A DNA stretch of 58,729 nt from Vibrio aestivus. Its GTDB lineage: Bacteria > Pseudomonadota > Gammaproteobacteria > Enterobacterales > Vibrionaceae. The translations under genes and the position numbers were made by a program. The notes under the pieces were generated by a model. It was given only the letters and a program-made list of their open reading frames with translations, ran no database searches and had not been told where the DNA came from. Location: the NCBI GenBank assembly GCA_003263845.1, contig JYJN01000105.1, forward strand, positions 1 through 58,729. Direction: 5' to 3'. Positions 1-12,004 of the stretch are shown in pieces. Numbering within the stretch: position 1 is the first letter of the stretch; every line of letters begins with the position of its first letter.

Positions 1-1137
1 GTGGTGGTGCACGCCAGAAAATATGCTAAAGCTTGGCTACACAGCAGTAGGTAAAGATTTCCCTGTATTCCTTCACCCTAAATCAAAGGAAGAGCATGCA
101 CTGGCTCGCACCGAGCGTAAAACAGGCCAAGGCTATACAGCTTTGATTGTTACTTTGCTCCTGACGTTTCCTTAGAAGATGACTTACTAAGACGCGACCT
201 AACCATCAATGCCATGGCACAAAACAAAGATGGACAACTCATCGACCCTTACAATGGCCAAGCTGACCTAGAAAACAGAACTCTTCGTCATGTTTCGCAA
301 GCCTTTGTCGAAGATCCTTTACGCGTATTACGCGTGGCTCGCTTTGCCGCTAAATTCCATCACCTTGGTTTTACTGTTGCTAAAGAGACCCTTGCGTTAA
401 TGGCACAAATTGCAGAATCTGGTGAGCTCGAAAGCTTAACACCGGAGCGTGTTTGGCAAGAGTGGCATAAATCACTGTCGACGCAGAGCCCGCACATTTT
501 CCTCGATGTACTGAGGCAATGCGGCGCACTCGCAGTTGTCATTCCAGAAATTGATAAGCTATTTGGTGTGCCGCAACCAGAAAAGTGGCACCCAGAGATT
601 GATACTGGGGTTCATACATTAATGGTTGCCAAGCAAGCAGCGCTGCTATCAGACTCTCTACCCGTTCGTTTCGCCGCTCAACTGCATGACCTCGGTAAAG
701 GCATCACACCAGAGAACGAATGGCCCAGTCACAAAATGCACTGCCACACTGGCCTTAAGCTAATTAAAAAGCTATGTGAGCGTATTCGAGTACCCAACGA
801 GTTCAAAGAACTTTCTCTTTTAGTGTGTGAACAGCATTCAAACATTCACCGCGCTGCCGAACTCAAGCCCGCGACCAAGTTAAAAGTGTTGAACCATTTT
901 GATGTGTGGCGTAAACCGGAAAGACTCGAAGATATCCTACTTTGCTGCATGGCAGACAGCCGCGGACGAACTGGCTTTGAAGATATAGAGTATCCGCAGA
1001 AGGCTATTTTCGAACAAGCCTATCAAGCAGCTTTAAGCGTCAACGTTCAAGAGGTGATTAAAGATGGCCATCAAGGTAAAGCCATTCGAGATGAGATGGA
1101 AAAACGCAGAGTAACAGCCATTGCAAACCTCAAGTAG
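1..1137 (+). CDS. cca: CCA-adding tRNA nucleotidyltransferase, 5'-truncated and frameshifted
   Basis: Adds or repairs the 3'-CCA end of tRNAs in the cytoplasm. The N-terminal catalytic part is cut by the window edge. From about 190 the frame is clean: the [10 protein letters not shown] segment, a tRNA-binding helical region, and a C-terminal HD phosphohydrolase domain with the LHDLGK motif, as in the bifunctional E. coli-type enzyme. Bases 11-140 encode the expected [10 protein letters not shown] and FPVFLHP segments, but in another frame. Frame is restored by adding a G near 8, an A near 10 and a G near 140. Since all three fit homopolymer shortening, I read this as an intact gene with sequence errors. 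It ends just upstream of katB; in V. cholerae, as I recall, eno follows it directly. Confidence 0.93.
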
Positions 1138-1327
1138 TCAACGAGTACTTTATAAGCAGCCTCTTTGATTCATTGCTATACCAAATGGTATGGGCGCAAA
1201 TGATTTGCGAATCGAGAAAAGGAATCAAAACCATAGAAACTTCTCATAAATCACTCTATATACAAGGTTTTTTCTAAAATATAGACTCCTGTTGTCTTAC
1301 TAATCAAACAAGATAACAAGGATTTTC

Positions 1328-2839
1328 ATGTTTAAAACAGCTAGCATTTTAGTGGCCTCTTTGGCCACTGCTTTATCGGTAAACGCTACAACAATGACTC
1401 GCGATAATGGCGCGTATATTGGCGACAACCAAAACTCAATCACTGCTGGTGACTCTGGAAGTGTCCTACTTCAAGATGTACACCTGATTCAAAAGCTGCA
1501 ACGCTTTGGTCGTGAACGCATCCCAGAACGTGTCGTTCATGCTCGCGGTACTGGTGCGCATGGGGTATTTGTTGCGGCTGATGACTTTAGCCACCTAACT
1601 ATGGCAGCACCATTAGCTGAAGCAGGCAAAGAGACGGAAGTATTTGTTCGCTTCTCTAGCGTAGTGCACGGTCAAAGCTCACCTGAATACCTTCGTGACC
1701 CACGAGGCTTTGCGACTAAATTTTATACGGAAGAAGGTAACTGGGATATCGTAGGTAACAACCTGCCGATTTTCTTCATTCGTGACGCAATGAAGTTCCC
1801 AGATATGGTTCACTCTCTTAAACCATCACCAGTCGATAATCTACAGAACCCAAACCGTTTCTTTGACTTCTTTAGCTACAACCCGAGTGCAACTCATATG
1901 TTGACTCAACTGTACTCTAACTTAGGTACTCCTGCGTCATACCGTGAGATGGATGGTTTTGGTGTACATTCATACAAGTTTGTAAACCAGCAAGGTGAAG
2001 TCAATTACGTAAAATTCCAATGGAAATCTCATCAAGGAATTGAAAACTTAAACCCTCGCACAATCGGCGATATCGCGAAATCTGATTTCAACCACATGAC
2101 GGCGGATCTTTACCAGTCAATCAATGCTGGCAATTTTCCAAAATGGGATCTTTACGTAAAGGTTCTAACTCCTAAGCAACTAGCAAACCTAGATTACAAC
2201 GGCCTAGATGCGACCAAAATGTGGTTGGATGTGGAAGACAAAAAGCTCGGTACTATGACACTTAACCGTGTACCAGATAACTTCTTCCAAGCAACAGAGC
2301 AATCGGCATTTGCGCCATCTAACACCATTACTGGTATCGAGCCATCGGAAGACCGCCTGCTACAAGGTCGTGTATTCTCTTACGCTGATACACAGCTTTA
2401 TCGTCTTGGTGCAAACCACTCGCAACTTCCAATCAACGCACCAAAGAACCAAACTCTTAACTACAATCAAAATGGCGCGGCTAACTACGGTAATACAGCA
2501 TCAGATATTAACTACCAACCTAGCCGCCACGTACTTGCAGAAGAGCACCGTAGCTCGCGTGCAGTTATGACTCCAGTTTCTGGCACGGTTCAGCAAATTG
2601 GCATTCAAAACGAGCGCAACTACTACCAAGCAGGTGTGTTCTGGAACCAGCTAGATGAGCAAGGTAAGCAAGATCTTATCACTAACTTTTCTGGTGATTT
2701 AGGAAAAGTACAAAGCGATGAAATCAAGCACATCATCTTGTCATTTATGATGAAAGCAGACCAAGATTACGGCACCCGTCTAACTAAAGCCGTAGATGGT
2801 GATCTAAAGCGTGTTGAGCGTCTTGCAAGCAACCTTTAA
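1328..2839 (+). CDS. katB: Periplasmic monofunctional catalase (KatB-type)
   Basis: Haem catalase of 503 aa that breaks down H2O2. Residues 1-20 look like a Sec signal peptide (FKTASILVASLATALSVNA), so it should act in the periplasm, unlike cytoplasmic KatA. Catalytic His71 lies in VVHARGTGAHG, distal-pocket Asn144 in IVGNNLPIFF, and the proximal haem ligand Tyr351 in RVFSYADTQLYRLG; these spacings match bovine catalase numbering. The short length fits the small-subunit clade. The start ATG at 1328 follows an AAGGA ribosome site. ankB follows after 53 bp, the same pairing as katB-ankB in Pseudomonas aeruginosa. I searched by eye for an OxyR box in 1138-1327 and found none that convinced. Confidence 0.96.
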   Translation: MFKTASILVASLATALSVNATTMTRDNGAYIGDNQNSITAGDSGSVLLQDVHLIQKLQRFGRERIPERVVHARGTGAHGVFVAADDFSHLTMAAPLAEAGKETEVFVRFSSVVHGQSSPEYLRDPRGFATKFYTEEGNWDIVGNNLPIFFIRDAMKFPDMVHSLKPSPVDNLQNPNRFFDFFSYNPSATHMLTQLYSNLGTPASYREMDGFGVHSYKFVNQQGEVNYVKFQWKSHQGIENLNPRTIGDIAKSDFNHMTADLYQSINAGNFPKWDLYVKVLTPKQLANLDYNGLDATKMWLDVEDKKLGTMTLNRVPDNFFQATEQSAFAPSNTITGIEPSEDRLLQGRVFSYADTQLYRLGANHSQLPINAPKNQTLNYNQNGAANYGNTASDINYQPSRHVLAEEHRSSRAVMTPVSGTVQQIGIQNERNYYQAGVFWNQLDEQGKQDLITNFSGDLGKVQSDEIKHIILSFMMKADQDYGTRLTKAVDGDLKRVERLASNL

Positions 2840-2854
2840 TAACTCTTTTAATCT

Positions 2855-2880
2855 ATAGCCAGCATCAAGGTGCTGGCTAT
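2855..2880 (+). other. Intercistronic stem-loop between katB and ankB
   Basis: A perfect 10-bp inverted repeat (ATAGCCAGCA, six-base loop, TGCTGGCTAT) sits between the katB stop and the ankB ribosome site. It has no following T-tract, so it is unlikely to be a full terminator. It could protect the katB message or lower downstream expression. Confidence 0.6.
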
Positions 2881-2892
2881 GTCAGGTCTAAT

Positions 2893-3366
2893 ATGAACAA
2901 AATCATTTTATTCGTTGCTCTTCTCAATATAAGTAATCTAACCAACGCAAAGGGGATCGAGCACGACACCTACCAAGTAGAAGAGTTTCAGGAGCTGTCC
3001 CATTATTACTTTGCTGCCGCACGAACAGGTAACTTAGAGGTTTTAGAGATGTACCTAACCCACCAGTTTCCTGTTGATTTACCTAATAACCAAAGCTATA
3101 CCGCTTTAATGCTTGCAGCCTACAATGGGCATACAGACTCAGTTAAAACATTACTGGCTCATGGCGCAAATGCATGCACAAAAGACAAGCGAGGCAATAC
3201 CGCGCTAATGGGTGCACTATTTAAGGCTGAATTTAGCATAGCTAGACTGCTATATGGCCAATCTTGCGAAGAGAGTGTCGTAAACAACGCGGGTCAGTCT
3301 TTAGAAGAGTTTGCGGCAATGTTTGGTCAAACCGACTTCATTGTGTCACTGCAAGAACAGTCGTAG
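2893..3366 (+). CDS. ankB: Ankyrin-repeat periplasmic protein, catalase partner (AnkB-like)
   Basis: A 157-aa protein with a signal peptide (NKIILFVALLNISNLTNA) and about three ankyrin repeats. They are visible as FAAARTGNLEVLEMYL near residue 36, TALMLAAYNGHTDSVKTLL near 61, and TALMGALFKAEFSIARLL near 95. In P. aeruginosa the neighbouring AnkB is needed for full KatB activity, probably as a periplasmic scaffold; the same role is inferred here from gene order and predicted location. The ribosome site (TCAGG) lies just after the katB-ankB hairpin, so its translation may be tied to that structure. Two odd cysteines (CTKD near residue 94, QSCEE near 122) could form a disulfide in the periplasm. 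Confidence 0.85.
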   Translation: MNKIILFVALLNISNLTNAKGIEHDTYQVEEFQELSHYYFAAARTGNLEVLEMYLTHQFPVDLPNNQSYTALMLAAYNGHTDSVKTLLAHGANACTKDKRGNTALMGALFKAEFSIARLLYGQSCEESVVNNAGQSLEEFAAMFGQTDFIVSLQEQS

Positions 3367-3410
3367 TACTCTCCCCTCTTCGTTATCCCTCCCCTCTACT
3401 TCTTATAGAC

Positions 3411-3437
3411 AAAAATGCCCCGCACAAAGCGAGGCAT
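3411..3437 (-). terminator. Terminator, third copy of the eno-type hairpin
   Basis: Read on the minus strand: ATGCCTCG, seven-base loop, CGGGGCAT, then a T-tract. It is nearly identical to the hairpins at 3571 and 3734 and closes the repeat block. It faces leftward, convergent with ankB. Confidence 0.75.
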
Positions 3438-3470
3438 TCAAAACATTAGTTAAATTTGTTAAGGCTTGAA

Positions 3471-3564
3471 TCAAACTTGACCTTTAACTTCTTTAAGACC
3501 ACTTTCGTTGTAAAAAGGAGGAGCTTTAGAGCCTAGAGCTTCTGTTACTTCATTTTCTACAGAC
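3471..3564 (-). pseudogene. Detached copy of the eno 3' end (copy 1)
   Basis: Read on the minus strand this encodes an enolase-like C-terminus: [20 protein letters not shown]..., ending GQV and a TGA stop. Genuine eno here ends [18 protein letters not shown]. The copy carries a 12-base insertion relative to eno and has a different upstream part (ENEVT in place of RIE). There is no start codon and no other part of eno. It is flanked by eno-type terminators. It matches copy 2 closely. Confidence 0.8.
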
Positions 3565-3592
3565 AAAAAAATGCCCCGCATAAGCGAGGCAT
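3565..3592 (-). terminator. Terminator, second copy of the eno-type hairpin
   Basis: Minus-strand hairpin ATGCCTCGC...GCGGGGCAT with a run of seven Ts. The stem and loop are identical to those of the hairpin directly behind eno at 3734. Confidence 0.78.
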
Positions 3593-3637
3593 TAAAAGCT
3601 TAGATTAACAATTCCTTTGGTTTAAAAACCAGAGAGA

Positions 3638-3728
3638 TTATTGACCTTTAACTTCTTTAAGACCGCTTTCGTTGTAAAAAGGAGGAGATTTAGAGCCTAG
3701 AGCTTCTTTTACTTCATTTTCTACAGAC
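3638..3728 (-). pseudogene. Detached copy of the eno 3' end (copy 2)
   Basis: Minus-strand reading gives EALGSKSPPFYNESGLKEVK...GQ followed by TAA. It shares the 12-base insertion and the ENEV lead-in with copy 1. It differs from copy 1 by three substitutions in the coding-like part (T to K, A to S, one silent), and has its own stop. The frame is kept in both copies, which suggests descent from a functional enolase tail. Confidence 0.8.
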
Positions 3729-3755
3729 AAAAAATGCCCCGCATAAGCGAGGCAT
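3729..3755 (-). terminator. eno: Intrinsic terminator of eno
   Basis: Minus-strand hairpin ATGCCTCGC...GCGGGGCAT followed by six Ts, 35 bp behind the eno stop codon. Confidence 0.85.
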
Positions 3756-3789
3756 TCATGAAAGCTTTAAGCTAATAATTCAAGACGAA

Positions 3790-6908
<3,119 letters not shown>

Positions 6909-6969
6909 CTGCAATTTTTTATTTTTTGCTTCAAATCAAATAGTGACACCGAACAAAAAAACAACATGA

Positions 6970-6983
6970 GTGATTCACATCAC
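6970..6983 (-). promoter_or_regulatory. Palindrome resembling an FNR half-site pair
   Basis: GTGATTCACATCAC is a GTGAT-N4-ATCAC palindrome; FNR sites read TTGAT-N4-ATCAA. It lies in the mazG-pyrG gap, just behind the mazG stop, so it could serve pyrG. Confidence 0.3.
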
Positions 6984-7015
6984 GCCAATGAGCAATTTTT
7001 TATAACTCGCTCATT

Positions 7016-7822
7016 TTATTGAGAAGATGTTTTTTCATCTAGTTTCACTTGTTGCCAAAATTCTTCTAGCTCTTCCAAACTATGCTGCTCGAGCGTGCTG
7101 TTTTGGGCCTTAACTCTTGCTTCTACCCCTTTAAAACGGCGAGAAAACTTAAGGGTTGCTTTACTCAAAGCAGCTTCTGGGTCAGCATCAAGATGCCTAG
7201 ATAAATTGATCACAGCAAACATCAAATCCCCTAATTCATCTTCCACTCTTTCGGCATCAGGTTGGACTTGAAGCGCTTCTTCCATCACCTCATCAATCTC
7301 TTCTTGTACCTTATCAACGACGGGGCCGAGAGATTGCCAATCAAAGCCATACTTAGCACACTTCTTTTGCACTTTTGTGGCACGCGAAAGCGCGGGTAGA
7401 GAATTTGGTATTGAGTCTAGAATACTTTGCTCTGCTTTGCCTATCTGGGCTTTTTCTTTCTGTTTCTCATTCTCCCAATTGGCACTAATTTGTTCTTCAT
7501 TCTCAAACTTGCTATCCGAAAAAACGTGAGGATGGCGGCGTGTCAGCTTCTCGTTCACGGTTTCCACCACTTCCGAAAAGTCGAACAACTCCTGCTCCTT
7601 GGCCATTTGACTATAAAAGATCACTTGAAACAGCAGGTCACCGAGTTCTTCTTTAAGATTCGGCCAGTCACGATTATGGATAGCATCCACCACTTCATAT
7701 GTTTCTTCTATTGTGTAGGGCACGATAGTGTCAAAACTTTGCTTGATATCCCAAGGGCATCCGCTCTCTGGGTCACGAAGCTTAGCCATAATCTGCTCTA
7801 ACTGTTCAATTGGGTGGCTCAT
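7016..7822 (-). CDS. mazG: Nucleoside triphosphate pyrophosphohydrolase MazG
   Basis: Hydrolyses NTPs and dNTPs to monophosphates and PPi; E. coli MazG also lowers (p)ppGpp build-up. The 268-aa protein has two tandem MazG domains. The first begins near residue 20 (CPWDIKQSF, then [10 protein letters not shown] and [12 protein letters not shown]); the second carries the catalytic EEIDEVMEE and [12 protein letters not shown] motifs around 165-205. The E-x-x-E plus E-x-x-D metal ligands are intact. It sits downstream of relA on the same strand, the usual relA-mazG-pyrG order, but a terminator and two repeats separate it from relA. Confidence 0.97.
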   Translation of the reverse strand: MSHPIEQLEQIMAKLRDPESGCPWDIKQSFDTIVPYTIEETYEVVDAIHNRDWPNLKEELGDLLFQVIFYSQMAKEQELFDFSEVVETVNEKLTRRHPHVFSDSKFENEEQISANWENEKQKEKAQIGKAEQSILDSIPNSLPALSRATKVQKKCAKYGFDWQSLGPVVDKVQEEIDEVMEEALQVQPDAERVEDELGDLMFAVINLSRHLDADPEAALSKATLKFSRRFKGVEARVKAQNSTLEQHSLEELEEFWQQVKLDEKTSSQ

Positions 7823-7853
7823 GTTCTCTGTTCCTTTAAACCTTATCTATCTA

Positions 7854-7889
7854 AAGAAAAAAGGTGAGCGGCCAAAACCACTCACCTTT
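7854..7889 (-). terminator. Intrinsic terminator behind relA
   Basis: Minus-strand AAAGGTGAG...CTCACCTTT with a long interrupted loop, then TTTTCTT. It ends relA transcripts about 30 bp before the mazG start, so mazG probably has its own promoter or depends on read-through. Confidence 0.7.
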
Positions 7890-7899
7890 AATTTGTTAT

Positions 7900-7996
7900 C
7901 TGTCATCCTCAAGAGTCAAACATCAACAAGTTAGGGGGCTCTAATCACTTTAAGAGATTCCCTATCGCGTTCGTCCCTCACTGTAGGGAATGACAG
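7900..7996. repeat. Small palindromic intergenic repeat (CTGTCATTCCC-type ends)
   Basis: A 97-bp element between relA and mazG. The ends are imperfect inverted repeats (CTGTCATCCTC at the left; the right end reversed reads CTGTCATTCCCTAC), and there is an internal ATTCCCTA / TAGGGAAT stem. It has no coding content. Sequence of this look recurs between genes in vibrios to my memory, so I call it a non-autonomous palindromic repeat. Copy number elsewhere cannot be checked here. Confidence 0.55.
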
Positions 7997-8007
7997 CATT
8001 CATTTTT

Positions 8008-8135
8008 ACTTTCACTAAGTAATTGTTACTTTAACAAGGCAACAAGTTTTCGCGACTCCTGAGCATAGCTCGCCTATGTGATGGAGCAAGAAAACGCAGT
8101 TAACGCCGTAAAAGTGACAAGTACAACGTGAAAGT
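8008..8135. repeat. MITE-like element with terminal inverted repeats, abutting the relA stop codon
   Basis: A 128-bp element bounded by ACTTTCAC (8008) and GTGAAAGT (8135). The terminal inverted repeats extend to about 25 bp with mismatches (TAAGTAATTGTTACTTT against AAAAGTGACAAGTAC). The inner part holds GCGACTCCTGAGC and GGAGCAAGAAAACGC. The right end overlaps the first base of the relA stop codon. There is no open frame in it. Together with the previous repeat and the terminator it fills the 312-bp relA-mazG gap. Confidence 0.55.
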
Positions 8136-10357
8136 TAGCCGAGGCGTTTAACACTCATAACATCCTTGATCTGTTCAACTCGTTTAGAAACGCGCTGCAA
8201 GATCTCAACGTTAGTCACCTCTAAATCAAAGTCCATGATCGACATTTGCGTGCGGTAATCCACGCGGCTCTTCATGCTGGTGACTTTAATTTTCTCGTTG
8301 GCAAACAAGCTAGTGATGTCTTTCAGTAGACCACCACGCTCCATCGCTTCAACACGCACCGTCAGTATGTATGAACCCACGAAACCGCTGCCCCAAACGG
8401 TATCGATGATACGTTCTGGTGCGTGATGACGAAGTTCTTCAAGTTGCTCACAGTCGGCTCTATGAACGGAAATGCCTCGCCCTTGCGTAATGTAACCTGC
8501 AATCTCATCGCCTGGGATTGGCTGACAACAGCGCGCAAGATGCGTCATTAGGTTATCGACACCTTCAACGACTACTGCATCTTTCTTCGGACGACTTTGC
8601 GCTGGCGCTTTGCTTTCTGCTTCTTGCAGTTTTTCGAGCGCTTGCTTATCTTCCTCTTCCGCTGTTGGCTTGTTAACTAGCGCATTGATGTGGTTAATAA
8701 CTTGGTTGATTCTCAAATCACCGCTACCAACCCCAACAAACAGCTCATCTGGCGTATTGACGTTAAAGCGCTTCAGGGCATAAGTTTCTGCATCTTTGAG
8801 AGATGCGCCAATTTTGGCAAGCTCAGCCTCTAGAATCTCACGACCCGCTTCTAGGTTCTTCTCGCGAGATTGTTTTCTAAACCATGCATTAATCTTGGCA
8901 CGAGCGCGACCTGACGTCACAAAGCCTAGCGATGGGTTTAGCCAATCACGTGATGGGTTAGGCTCTTTGGATGTGATGATCTCGACTTGATCACCCATAG
9001 TAAGTTTATGTGTGAATGGCACTATTCGCCCTGCCACTTTCGCACCAATACAGCGATGCCCTACTTCTGAGTGAATGTGGTAAGCGAAATCAAGCGGCGT
9101 TGCCCCCATCGGTAAGTCGACCACATCACCACGTGGGGTGAAGGCATACACGCGATCATCAAACACTTGGCTTCGAACTTCATCCAGCATTTCGCCAGAA
9201 TCAGACATCTCTTCTTGCCAATCAAGAAGCTTACGCAGCCAAGTAATTTTCTCATCATAGCCACTGCGACCGCCGCTACCTCCCTCTTTGTATTTCCAGT
9301 GAGCAGCGACGCCAAGCTCAGAATCTTCGTGCATCTGCTTGGTTCGAATCTGAATCTCAATGGTTTTACCTTCTGGCCCCAACACAACGGTATGTATCGA
9401 CTGGTAACCATTCGGTTTTGGGTTCGCGACATAATCGTCGAACTCGCTTGGTAAGTGCTTATATTTGGTATGAACCACGCCTAATGCGGCATAACAATCT
9501 TGCAGCTGGTCGGCAATAATACGCACAGCACGCACATCAAAAAGCTCATCAAATGCGAGACTCTTCTTCTGCATTTTTCGCCAAATACTGTAAATGTGCT
9601 TAGGGCGACCGCTCACCTCTGCATTAATGCTAGACACCTTCATTTCCAATGTTAAATCATCGACAAAGTCAGTAATGTACTGCTCGCGCACAATACGGCG
9701 CTCAGAAAGCTGCTTGGCAATTTGTTTGTAGGTATCTGGGTGGCGGTAACGAAACGCGTAGTCTTCGATTTCCCACTTTAGCTGACCAATACCAAGGCGG
9801 TTTGCCAATGGAGCGTAGATGTTGGCACACTCCTTTGCGGCTGCTCGGCGCACTTCATCGGGCGCCTTCTTAACCTCGATAAGATTACAGATACGTTCAG
9901 CAAGCTTAATAACAACGCAGCGGAAATCATCCACCATCGCAAGTAGCATGCGACGTACGTTGTCGACTTGACCAGAAGCCTCGCTACCTTGCATGGTGAC
10001 GTTCAACTGCCCAATAGCAGCCATCTCTTCTACGCCATCAATCAGCTTGATAATCTCTTTGCCGTAATGCTCTTCAAGCTGCTCACGCTCGAATACACCG
10101 CTAGTCACCAACGGGAATAATTGAGCAGCAACAAGCGTTGGCCTGTCCATTGAAAGCGTGATTAAGATTTCGATCATCTCACGCCCACGCCACAACAGTA
10201 GAGCACCTTGCTCGTGATTTTTTACTAGCCCTTCACACTGACGGTAAACTTTGGTGAGCTTATTGGCCGTTTTTGGCTCCTGTTTTAAGCTCTCAATCCA
10301 TTTGTCTAAATCAAACTGTTCGTCTTGGTTTAAGTGTGCACTTCGTACCGCAACCAT
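8135..10357 (-). CDS. relA: GTP pyrophosphokinase RelA, (p)ppGpp synthetase I
   Basis: Ribosome-associated synthetase of (p)ppGpp in response to uncharged tRNA. The 740-aa protein has the full long-RSH layout: an HD-like domain that lacks the HD motif (MAAIGQLN in its place near residue 112), so hydrolysis is inactive as in E. coli RelA. The synthetase domain carries RPKHIYSIWRKMQKK near 250 and DYVANPKPNGYQSIHT near 308. A TGS domain follows (VYAFTPRGDVVDLPMGATPLDFAY cut in two by the line, around 405), then the conserved CC motif LARCCQPIPGDEI and a C-terminal ACT domain. Its stop codon touches the MITE-like repeat. Confidence 0.98.
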   Translation of the reverse strand: MVAVRSAHLNQDEQFDLDKWIESLKQEPKTANKLTKVYRQCEGLVKNHEQGALLLWRGREMIEILITLSMDRPTLVAAQLFPLVTSGVFEREQLEEHYGKEIIKLIDGVEEMAAIGQLNVTMQGSEASGQVDNVRRMLLAMVDDFRCVVIKLAERICNLIEVKKAPDEVRRAAAKECANIYAPLANRLGIGQLKWEIEDYAFRYRHPDTYKQIAKQLSERRIVREQYITDFVDDLTLEMKVSSINAEVSGRPKHIYSIWRKMQKKSLAFDELFDVRAVRIIADQLQDCYAALGVVHTKYKHLPSEFDDYVANPKPNGYQSIHTVVLGPEGKTIEIQIRTKQMHEDSELGVAAHWKYKEGGSGGRSGYDEKITWLRKLLDWQEEMSDSGEMLDEVRSQVFDDRVYAFTPRGDVVDLPMGATPLDFAYHIHSEVGHRCIGAKVAGRIVPFTHKLTMGDQVEIITSKEPNPSRDWLNPSLGFVTSGRARAKINAWFRKQSREKNLEAGREILEAELAKIGASLKDAETYALKRFNVNTPDELFVGVGSGDLRINQVINHINALVNKPTAEEEDKQALEKLQEAESKAPAQSRPKKDAVVVEGVDNLMTHLARCCQPIPGDEIAGYITQGRGISVHRADCEQLEELRHHAPERIIDTVWGSGFVGSYILTVRVEAMERGGLLKDITSLFANEKIKVTSMKSRVDYRTQMSIMDFDLEVTNVEILQRVSKRVEQIKDVMSVKRLG

Positions 10358-10458
10358 TTTTTCGTCCTAGTTCTTATATTTTTTACTTCGACTAACCATG
10401 TCGGTGTTAGTTCTTTTGATTCTGACAACTTTTTGTAAGCACACTTGTTTATGAATAA

Positions 10459-11779
10459 CTATGGCTTAACAAAAAGTGCCATTGACTCCATATGACTGGT
10501 ATGCGGGAACATGTCTAACATGCCTAACTTTTCCAGTTGGTAGCCTTGAGATAGCAAGCTCTGTGCATCTCTGGCTAGAGTAGCAGGATTACAGGAAACA
10601 TAAACCACTCGCATAGCTCCAAGCTCTGATATTTGATCTACAATACCTGCCGCGCCGGCTCTTGCCGGATCAAGCAGCACTTTGTCGAATTTTTCTTCAG
10701 CCCACGGCTGGGTCGACATATCCAGCTCTAAGTTGGCTTGATAAAACTTGGCGTTGTCCAATCCATTCTCTTTGGCATTGTTAGCCGCTTTTCTTACCAT
10801 GTCATCCACGCCTTCGACGCCAATAACATGGTCTACCTGTTTTGCTAAAGGCAAACTGAAATTGCCTAATCCACAAAACAAGTCCAACACTCGATCTTGA
10901 GTTTGTGGCGCTAGCCATTCCAGCGCTTGCTCAACCATCTGTCGATTCACATCTTGGTTAACTTGAATGAAGTTATTCGGCTCGAAAGGAACTTTGGCTC
11001 CCGCTTCTTGGTAATAACCCGCGTCACCAAACACACGTTCTAACTTGTCCGACTCGGGTTGCAAATAAAGCGTTAAAGCATGTTCACTAGCAAATTCAAG
11101 TAGAGCTTCATGACTCTTGCTATCTAACGCCTTTAAGTGACGCACGACAAGAATAGCGGTGTTGTCTGCCTTTACGAGCTCAACGTGGCCGAGGTTTGCG
11201 ACACATGGTAGCGCGCTAAGCAAGGATTTAAGTGGCGGTAGCAAAGCGTTTAAGCTCGGTTCAAGTACTGGGCAGCTTTTAATGTTCACAATCTGCTTGC
11301 TTTGTTTTTTGCGAAACCCAAACTGCAACTGCTTGTTTTTTTTATCAACAATTAAGCTAATGCGCGTTCTGCGGCGGTAGCCTTTGTCTAACGCCTGAAT
11401 TGCGGGTTCTAACTCAATCTCTTTACGGGCAAACTTACTCATAAGCTGTTTTAGTGACTGCTGCTTATACTCAAGCTGAGTGCTTAGGTCCATATGTTGG
11501 AGGTGACAACCACCACAATCACGATAATGCTGACAAAATGGTTCGCGGCGTAACGAGCTTGGCTCAAGCACTTTAATCAAGTTACCTCGCGCAAACTTAC
11601 TTTTACTTTCCGCCAACTGCACAAGAACGGTTTCTTCAGGCAGAGCGCCTTCGACAAACAGTGGCTTTTTATTGAGGTAAGCGATACCCGCACCATGATT
11701 ATCCAGCCTATCAATTTTGACGGGTTGGTGTTTTTTGTCGATTTGAGTTTTCTTTTTTCGGTTGGAAAAAACGCGCCAT
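10459..11779 (-). CDS. rlmD: 23S rRNA (uracil-1939-C5) methyltransferase RlmD, frameshifted near the N-terminus
   Basis: SAM-dependent m5U1939 methylation of 23S rRNA. The open frame 10459-11622 carries the [4Fe-4S] cysteines (CxxCGGCxxQH-type: [15 protein letters not shown]), the SAM motif [16 protein letters not shown], and the catalytic [14 protein letters not shown]. The expected TRAM domain is upstream in other frames: MARFFQPKK from 11779, then [15 protein letters not shown]... joining to QLAESK. The frames join if the six-A run (plus-strand T-run 11753-11758) is one base shorter. Repaired length is about 440 aa. It precedes relA on the same strand, as in E. coli. Confidence 0.95.
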
Positions 11780-12004
11780 GCTCTGTGCCTAATTGTGTAA
11801 ATTCAATCGTAAGTCAGGGTAAGTTTCGCCCGAGAGTCACTATTTAACTCTGTAGCAATTGTCGAACTGCGCTGACTTTATTAAGCTAATTCGAAAGCTA
11901 ACTCTTTATTGAACCTCAAGTTTGAGTACAATTTAGTCAGCTAACTATTATAATTTGCTATGCGAGTTATTTTCCCATATCCACACCACGATGTTTAGAC
12001 AATA

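Noticed and set aside
1138..1327. OxyR-type tandem ATAG/CTAT boxes upstream of katB
   Set aside because: Single ATAG and CTAT elements are present, but the 11-base periodic spacing fails by a base or more.
7900..8135. Insertion sequence
   Set aside because: No transposase ORF; too short.
9061..9432. 123-codon minus-strand frame inside relA
   Set aside because: Same strand, other frame of relA; no ribosome site and no family features.
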